Below are positions 58,906-64,000 of a DNA stretch of 64,000 nucleotides, piece by piece. The notes under the pieces were generated by a model. It had not been told where the DNA came from, did no database searches, and saw nothing but the letters and a program-made list of their open reading frames with translations. The position numbers and the translations under genes were made by a program. Every line of letters begins with the position of its first letter. Position 1 is the first letter of the stretch. The stretch is from Craurococcus roseus (lineage in GTDB: Bacteria; Pseudomonadota; Alphaproteobacteria; Acetobacterales; Acetobacteraceae): assembly GCF_039523795.1 (NCBI RefSeq), contig NZ_BAAAFZ010000060.1, positions 124,001 through 188,000 on the forward strand, given 5' to 3'.

Positions 58906-58934
58906 TTGGCAAATCGAGATGGTTGCGATATTAT
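58906..58934 (+). promoter_or_regulatory. Sigma70-type promoter of the HWE kinase gene
   Basis: TTGGCA (58906-58911) and TATTAT (58929-58934) are separated by 17 bases, each one mismatch from consensus. They lie in a locally AT-rich patch 32 bases before the ATG at 58966. Transcription would start near 58941. Confidence 0.7.
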
Positions 58935-58965
58935 CTGGAAACGGTCGGGTGCTTGCAGGGCGGTG

Positions 58966-61209
58966 ATGCAGAGAAGGTGGTTGGGGCCCCGGGCGAGGAG
59001 CGCAGGTTTCTCGCTCCGGCTCCTGATCTTCTCCGGCTTCATGGCCATGGCGGTCGCCACGGCCGGGCTCGGCGTCTCCGCGGTGCAGGGCATCGGCCGC
59101 CCAGGCGGCATCGGCGCCGCCGACCTCGACCATGCGCTGTCCGCCGCCTCTCTCGCCCGCTCCGCCGATGCCGGCCTGGGGGCAATGGAGGCGGCCCTCC
59201 TGCGGCGGCGCTTGGCGTCCACCCCTGCGGCGCGGCAGTCGGAGGAGGACCGCTTCGCGGGCCTGGGCAAGCGCGTCGCCGAGGACCTGCGGACCGTGGC
59301 CGACCGCGCCGACTCCGAAGCGGTGCGGCGGGCCGCCGCCGGCGCCGACGCCGCGGCGACGGCCTGGATCGACGCCGCGCGCCACACCCATCGCCAGCCT
59401 TCGCCGGATTGGGCCCGGCTCGGCCCGCTCGCGGCGGCGGCCAGGGAACGGTCCGAGGCGCTTGTCGACGCGGTCGCCGGCGACGCCCTCCGGCGGAGGG
59501 ACGAGGCGCGCGCCGCGGCGACCGCGGCCACCCGCCGCATCCTGGCCGGGACGGCGGCCGCGCTCCTGTTCGGTTGCGGAGTCGCCGCGTGGCTCGCGCG
59601 GCGCGTGGCGGGCCCGATCGCGGCGGCGTCCCGGGCGGCGTCCGGCATCGCGTCGGGCCGGCTCGAGACCCCGATACCCGGGGGCGGCAGCGGCGAACTC
59701 GGCACGCTTTTGGAAGCCATGGAGCGCATGCGCGACTCTTTGAGGGTCAGGATCTCGCGCGAGAAGGCCGAGGGGCTCGACACGCGGGCGCAACTGGCCG
59801 AGGCCTTGGAGGTCTCCATGGACGGCATCGTTCTGACCGACGCCGCCGGCCGGATCACCGCGGTCAACCATCGAGCGTCCCAGATGCTGCCGGACATCGT
59901 GCTGGCGCCCGGCGAGAACTGGGACCGCGCCGCCGCGGCCCTGCATGTGCCGGACCCGGCGATGGCGGCGGCGCTGTGGCACGCCCCGCCGGCCGCGGCG
60001 GAGGTGAAGCTGGCCGGCGGGCGCTGGCTCCGCGTGTCCCGGAGCCCGGCGCGGGGCGGGGGCGCCGTCGCGATACTGTCCGACATCACCGGCCGCAAGG
60101 CGCACGAGGCCGCGCTCTCCGAAAGCAACCGGCGCTTCTCCGCCGCGATCGGCAACATGGCGCAGGGGCTCTGCATGGTGGACGCGGAGGGCCGCATCCT
60201 GGTCTGCAACCAGCGTTTCTGCGACATGTTCGGCCTGCCCCCCGCGGAGATCATGGCCGGTGTGCCGGTGCGGGACGCGTCCCGGATCGCCGTGGAGGCG
60301 GCCCGTTACCCGTTGGACCTCCTCGCGCAGATCAAGGAGGACCAGCGTTCCCTCAACGAAGGCTCGAAGCCCCTGTCCGTGGTCCGCGAAGGGGCGGGCG
60401 GCGCGGCGCTCGCCGTCAACTACCGGCCGATGCCGGGCGGCGGCTGGGTCACCACCTACGCCGACGTCACCGAACAGCGGGCGGCTGAGGAGCGGCAGGC
60501 CCTGCTGATGCGGGAACTGGACCACCGCGCCAAGAACGCCCTCGCCGTGGTGCAGGCCGCGCTGCGCCTGACGCCCAAGGACGACGCCGAAAGCTACGCC
60601 CGGGCGGTGGGCGGCCGGGTGGGCGCGCTGGCCCGGGCCCACACCCTGCTCGCCAAGGGGCAGTGGTCGGGCGCCGATCTGCGCGACCTCGCCTGGGGCG
60701 AACTGGCGCCGTTCCTGGGTTCGGCGCCGGCGGACAAGCGGCCGCAGCCGCGCGCCGCGCTGGACGGCCCCGACGTCACCCTGGTCCCCGGCGCGGCGCA
60801 GGCGATCTCCATGGCGCTGCACGAACTGGCCACCAACGCCACCAAGCACGGCGCCCTGTCGATGCCGGAGGGCCGGGTTTCGGTGTTCTGGGAGGTGGAC
60901 GACGGGGCCGGGCTGCTTCGCCTGCTCTGGGCGGAGTCGGGCGGCCCGCCGTTGACCGGGGCGCCGCCCGTCCGGCGCGGCTTCGGCTCCCGCTTGCTGG
61001 AAGCCACGCTGAAGGACCAGCTCGGCGGCAAGCTGGCGCGCGACTGGCGGCCGGGCGGCCTCGTCTGCACCATCGAGCTGCCGCTCTCGCGCGCCCTGGC
61101 GGGCCAGGCGCTCCAGCGGCCGATCATGACCGGCCTCGAACCGGAGTTCGGCCCGGTCGGCGGCATGCGCTCCCCGGCCGCGCCCGTGGCCGCCGCTCCG
61201 GGACGGTGA
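58966..61209 (+). CDS. HWE-family sensor histidine kinase
   Basis: 747 residues from the ATG at 58966. Two membrane helices (LRLLIFSGFMAMAVATAGLG; ILAGTAAALLFGCGVAAWLA) bracket a helical periplasmic sensor. Then come a HAMP segment, two PAS domains (MDGIVLTDAAGRITAVN; QGLCMVDAEGRILVCNQRF), and an HWE kinase core with phospho-acceptor His520 in ELDHRAKNALAVV and ATP-binding HELATNATKHGAL. HWE kinases often act in general stress or light signalling with a PhyR/EcfG-type or single-domain regulator; none is encoded here. It has its own promoter. Confidence 0.9.
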   Translation: MQRRWLGPRARSAGFSLRLLIFSGFMAMAVATAGLGVSAVQGIGRPGGIGAADLDHALSAASLARSADAGLGAMEAALLRRRLASTPAARQSEEDRFAGLGKRVAEDLRTVADRADSEAVRRAAAGADAAATAWIDAARHTHRQPSPDWARLGPLAAAARERSEALVDAVAGDALRRRDEARAAATAATRRILAGTAAALLFGCGVAAWLARRVAGPIAAASRAASGIASGRLETPIPGGGSGELGTLLEAMERMRDSLRVRISREKAEGLDTRAQLAEALEVSMDGIVLTDAAGRITAVNHRASQMLPDIVLAPGENWDRAAAALHVPDPAMAAALWHAPPAAAEVKLAGGRWLRVSRSPARGGGAVAILSDITGRKAHEAALSESNRRFSAAIGNMAQGLCMVDAEGRILVCNQRFCDMFGLPPAEIMAGVPVRDASRIAVEAARYPLDLLAQIKEDQRSLNEGSKPLSVVREGAGGAALAVNYRPMPGGGWVTTYADVTEQRAAEERQALLMRELDHRAKNALAVVQAALRLTPKDDAESYARAVGGRVGALARAHTLLAKGQWSGADLRDLAWGELAPFLGSAPADKRPQPRAALDGPDVTLVPGAAQAISMALHELATNATKHGALSMPEGRVSVFWEVDDGAGLLRLLWAESGGPPLTGAPPVRRGFGSRLLEATLKDQLGGKLARDWRPGGLVCTIELPLSRALAGQALQRPIMTGLEPEFGPVGGMRSPAAPVAAAPGR

Positions 61210-61630
61210 CATCCGAACCGCGGCTGGAACGCGAGCCGGGGCGGCAACGAGGAACGCGGAAACCATCAGGCTTCAGCGCTGCGCGCGGGAAGCTTGCTTA
61301 TTAGAGACGTTCATGTTTTGTTCACAAACTGGCTCGCTGATCCGAAGGGCGACCTGTGCATCCACCGCCGCCAGCAGCAGTTCCCGGCCAAAGCCGCGGA
61401 GGACCGTACCCTTTCGCCGGTGTTGTCCGGTACGCCGCTGGCCGCGGCCCCGCGCTCGCGTCCCGCGGAACGCGCAAGGCGCGCGCTTCTTCGGCCTTCC
61501 CATTTGTCCGAATGCCGCAAAATGGGCCGGGCAAGACGGCGAGGGGGAAAGGTGGCGAGGCTCCGCCCGGCGACCCGGACCCCGCTCATTCGTCCGAAAG
61601 CGGCGACCGCGCCGCCCCCGCCGCGCCGCC
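61210..61630. other. Convergent intergenic region holding an orphan LexA-like site
   Basis: These 421 bases lie between the ends of two convergently transcribed kinase genes, so no promoter is expected. They nevertheless contain an AT-rich patch at 61294-61330 with a LexA-type site, suggesting a lost or unrecognised small gene. Reading frames across it are compositional shadows; I cannot support any of them. Confidence 0.55.
61309..61323 (+). promoter_or_regulatory. LexA-like box (GTTC-N7-GTTC)
   Basis: GTTCATGTTTTGTTC matches the alphaproteobacterial LexA consensus exactly and has the T-rich spacer common in real sites. On the minus strand, TTGTGA and TAATAA hexamers overlap it, 18 bases apart. 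No SOS gene is recognisable on either side. Confidence 0.4.
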
Positions 61631-63337
61631 TCACCCCGCCGGCAGGCGCACGATGAAGCGCGCCCCAACCACCTTGCCTTCCGCGTCCCGCCGGTTCTCC
61701 GCGGCGATCCGCCCGCGCAGCCCTTCCACGATCTGCTTGCTGATCGAAAGGCCGAGGCCCGAATGCTTGCCGAAGCCCTCGCCTTGCGGCCGCTCGGAGT
61801 AGAAGCGCTCGAAGATGCCTTCCAGCTTGGCGTCCGGGATGCCCGGCCCCTCGTCCTCCACCACCACCTCCACCCAGGCGCCGGCCGGCCGCGCCCGCAC
61901 GTTCACCTTGCCGGCCCGCGGGCTGAACGACAGCGCGTTGCCGAGCAGGTTGCGGAACACCTGCACCAGCCGCCCCTCCACCCCGCGCACCACGAGGCCC
62001 GACGCCGGCGCCTCCAGCGCCACGGCGGGCTCGCCCTCCTTGCGCGTCGCGGCGTGCAGCTCGGCGAGCGTCGAGAGGATGGGCGCGATGTCCACCGGCA
62101 CCGCCACCGTGCGCGACAGCTCCGCGTCCACGCGCGAGGAGTCGCTGATGTCGGCGATCAGGCGGTCCATCCGCACCGCGTCGTCGGCGATGATCGCCAG
62201 CAGGCGCGTCCGCTGTTCCGGATTCTCGATCCGGCGCAGGGTCTCGATGGCGCTCCGCACGCTGGTCAGCGGGTTGCGCAGCTCGTGCGCCACGTCCGCC
62301 GCGAAGCGCTCGTTGGTGTCGATGCGCGCCCAGAGGTCGCGCGCCGCCCGTTGCAGGTCGCGCGCCAGGATGCCGATCTCGTCCTCGCGCGACAGCAGCG
62401 AGAGCGGAACGCTGCCCGTCCGGCCCTCGCCCTGGCGCATCGCGGCGGCGCTGCCCGCGAGCTGCATGATCGGGTTGGCCAGCGTCTGCGCGAGATAGAA
62501 GGAGAGCGCCACGGTGAGCGCGAGCGCCACCGCGAAGATGCCCAGCACGCTGGCGCGGATCTCGAACAGGCGCTGGTCCACCTCCCGGGCCTCGCGCGTC
62601 AGCAGCACGATGCCGACCGGCTGGTTGCCGCGCCGCGCCGGCTCCGCCACCGAGACCAGCAGCCGCCCGTCCGCGGTGCGCCGGATGTAGGGCGTCACGC
62701 CGCCCTCCAGCGCCAGGCGCAGCTCCTCCCGCCGGTCGGGGCCGAGGTCCGGCTGCCAGTCGAAGGAGGGCGCGTCGGGCTGCACGTCCACCACCAGCCC
62801 CTCCCCGCCGCCGCCGGAGCCGCGCGGCACCAGCGCCACCAAGCGGTCGTAAAGGGTGCCGACGGTGGCGGAAAAGGCGTCGCGCGGCGGGTGCGGCGGC
62901 AGCGGTTCCGTCACCACCGCGCCGCCCGTGCCTTCGCGCACGCGGCTGTCCGCGACCACGAGGCCGGTGTTGTCGAACAGCCGCGCCTGCGTGTTGGGCG
63001 AGGGGTCGGTCAAGCGCCGCAGCAGCGGCTTTGCCAGTTCCGGCACCAGCACGGCGCGGTCGTCCTCCAGCCTGGTCGCGGCTTCGGCGATGCCGCCGGC
63101 ATAGATGCGCGCCTGGGTCCGCAGCGCCTCCACCTCGGCCGCGAGCAACCCGTTCTGGTACTGGTCGAGGTACAGCATGGCCGCCGCCAGCAGCGCCGGC
63201 GGCAGGATGTTCAGCAGCAGGATGCGCCGCAGCAGCGGCGAGCCCCAGAGCCGGCGGCGCGGCCGGGCAGCCGGCGGCGGGGCGGAAACCGGCGCCGGCG
63301 CGGCCTGGGTGTCCGCCGGCGCGCCGACGTCAGGCAT
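61631..63337 (-). CDS. chvG: ChvG-type sensor histidine kinase
   Basis: 568 residues. Pro-rich cytoplasmic start, TM1 about 37-57, a periplasmic stimulus-sensing region (FDNTGLVVADSRVREGTGGA), TM2 about 262-283, HAMP, then HisKA with His351 in FAADVAHELRNPLTSVRS. The ATPase domain has NLLGNALSFSPRAG, VEDEGPGIPD and KHSGLGLSISKQI. ChvG/ExoS kinases sense acid and envelope conditions and phosphorylate ChvI. The chvI gene usually lies immediately upstream, and hprK/pts genes downstream, but neither is present in this window. The assignment rests on domain pattern. Confidence 0.85.
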   Translation of the reverse strand: MPDVGAPADTQAAPAPVSAPPPAARPRRRLWGSPLLRRILLLNILPPALLAAAMLYLDQYQNGLLAAEVEALRTQARIYAGGIAEAATRLEDDRAVLVPELAKPLLRRLTDPSPNTQARLFDNTGLVVADSRVREGTGGAVVTEPLPPHPPRDAFSATVGTLYDRLVALVPRGSGGGGEGLVVDVQPDAPSFDWQPDLGPDRREELRLALEGGVTPYIRRTADGRLLVSVAEPARRGNQPVGIVLLTREAREVDQRLFEIRASVLGIFAVALALTVALSFYLAQTLANPIMQLAGSAAAMRQGEGRTGSVPLSLLSREDEIGILARDLQRAARDLWARIDTNERFAADVAHELRNPLTSVRSAIETLRRIENPEQRTRLLAIIADDAVRMDRLIADISDSSRVDAELSRTVAVPVDIAPILSTLAELHAATRKEGEPAVALEAPASGLVVRGVEGRLVQVFRNLLGNALSFSPRAGKVNVRARPAGAWVEVVVEDEGPGIPDAKLEGIFERFYSERPQGEGFGKHSGLGLSISKQIVEGLRGRIAAENRRDAEGKVVGARFIVRLPAG

Positions 63338-63405
63338 CGCCGCCTCCGCACGGAAAGTCCGGGCCCGGAGAACGGCCAGCCGCAGCCCTGCGATGAGCAG
63401 CAGGA

Positions 63406-63558
63406 ATGATCGCCATCATTGAGACTGTCACCGCCCGCGCCGTCAACCAGCACTCCTCCCGCTTGCTCCGCGGAGTGTCGGAAGGGAAGCCCTTCGTCAT
63501 AGCGCATCGCGGCCTGTCGGTCGCGCGCCTCGTGCCAGAATCCACCCCGGACGCCTAG
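63406..63558 (+). CDS. Phd/YefM-type antitoxin, no toxin partner
   Basis: A 50-residue frame from the ATG at 63406 (AGGA just upstream) to a TAG. The sequence TVTARAVNQHSSRLLRGVSE, then GKPFVIAHRGLSVARLVPES, is the DNA-binding half of the Phd/YefM fold: the N-terminal strand, the helix with the N-H-S-R-L-L pattern, and the FVI..RG..VARLVP hairpin. It is shorter than functional members (about 75-90), lacking the toxin-binding tail. The following 100 bases encode no PIN or RelE toxin. It is an orphan or remnant antitoxin, divergent from chvG. Confidence 0.75.
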   Translation: MIAIIETVTARAVNQHSSRLLRGVSEGKPFVIAHRGLSVARLVPESTPDA

Positions 63559-63667
63559 CACATGGCGCCGGAGCAGGAACGAGCGCCCGCGGGGAGCATC
63601 GCCCGGTCGCGTTCGCTGAAACCTCCGGCCGAGCCGGCCGCGACCGGCCGCGCGACCGCCACGAATC

Positions 63668-64000
63668 CTACGCCGAGGTGCCGCGCGAGCGTTCCCGTGG
63701 CCGACAAGGCTCCGGCTGCCGGTCACTTTCGACAGTGTCGTTCATGTTCACACGGCCCGATCGAGCGATCCCGGTCACCTTCGCCGGCAGGCCTGACCGA
63801 TCTCCGAGGAACACGCGGTCCAGATTGAGGGCGGGGGCTCGCAAAGCGGTAGGTGGCATACGCATCAGGGCAGTTGCCACCGCGAGCCAGTTAACCAAGC
63901 CGCTGCTCGGTCACGCCCATCTCGACCTCGGCCTCGGTCTGCTTGAGGCCGAGCGCTCCAATCAGCCGCCGGAGCCTCCGGCCGCACTGCTTTTCGGCGC
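63668..64000 (-). pseudogene. XRE-family helix-turn-helix regulator, decayed and cut by the window edge
   Basis: From the right edge the minus strand reads GRRLRRLIGALGLKQTEAEV, then EMGVTEQRLG, followed by a TAA at 63893-63891. One frame over, the sense continues: NWLAVATALMRMPP, then LNLDRVFLGDRSGLPAKV, the usual 'gL..dw.f.Gd.sglP' end of short XRE regulators. Removing one T at the GGTTAAC junction would restore the helix-turn-helix. The stretch between is also shorter than normal. It is therefore a broken regulator gene; its N-terminus lies outside the window. Confidence 0.65.

Noticed and set aside
61273..61668. Minus-strand small protein under the orphan LexA-like box
   Set aside because: The frame is Arg-rich shadow and ends before the box, so the box cannot be its promoter.
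63562..63828. Toxin gene following the Phd-type antitoxin
   Set aside because: The 88-codon frame shows no PIN, Doc, RelE or other toxin motif and has shadow-like composition.

Overview
The window is very GC-rich double-strand-coding DNA from an alphaproteobacterium, most likely Acetobacteraceae (Roseomonas-like). This is an inference from base composition, a class I lysyl-tRNA synthetase, an HWE-family histidine kinase, a ChvG-type kinase, orphan TctC and DctP binding proteins, and GTTC-N7-GTTC (alphaproteobacterial LexA) sites. I see no rRNA, tRNA, CRISPR array, insertion sequence or integrase. One 16-base run of N marks an assembly gap at 11467-11482.

Left edge (1-2254): a truncated lipoprotein gene and a divergent FAD-dependent oxidoreductase. 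These are followed by an AT-rich stretch that holds a probable small RNA carrying an anti-Shine-Dalgarno motif (CTCCTCCC) and a textbook Rho-independent terminator.

Phage island (2255-15894): almost everything lies on the minus strand, in the gene order of the T7 late region: portal, scaffold, capsid, tubular tail A, tubular tail B, gp14-like internal protein, tail fibre, small terminase candidate, large terminase, membrane/holin candidate, SleB-type endolysin. Upstream sit two small conserved unknown genes and a divergent S24/LexA-like repressor, with a perfect GAAC-N7-GAAC site between them. No integrase, polymerase, replication gene or attachment repeat is visible. The island therefore looks like either a trimmed prophage or a domesticated, SOS-controlled T7-type particle (a gene-transfer-agent-like element). 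This is the most interesting feature of the window.

Housekeeping and accessory blocks: a lipocalin-like protein; lysK translationally coupled to an mprF whose synthase domain is cut short; a Tat-exported beta carbonic anhydrase; a DinG-type helicase; a TerB-like protein; a Bax-inhibitor protein; a CHRD/EF-hand/RTX secreted protein; an FtsX-like permease; an SDR; yicC-gmk-AEC transporter; a TRAP binding protein; surA-rsmA (rsmA apparently starting at CTG); MFS, DJ-1/PfpI and TauD genes; a vanadium haloperoxidase; a frameshifted methyltransferase; htpX and an SDHAF4-type (DUF1674) gene; a trypsin-like protease; a conserved unknown; and a GH13 alpha-glucosidase.

Right part (48600-64000): an RHH/ParE toxin-antitoxin pair; a 1491-residue multi-PAS hybrid histidine kinase; an mlaEFD-lipoprotein lipid-transport operon; a TctC binding protein divergent from an HWE kinase with a clear sigma70-like promoter; an orphan LexA-like site; and a ChvG-type kinase without its ChvI partner. 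It ends with an antitoxin lacking a toxin and a decayed XRE regulator at the right edge.
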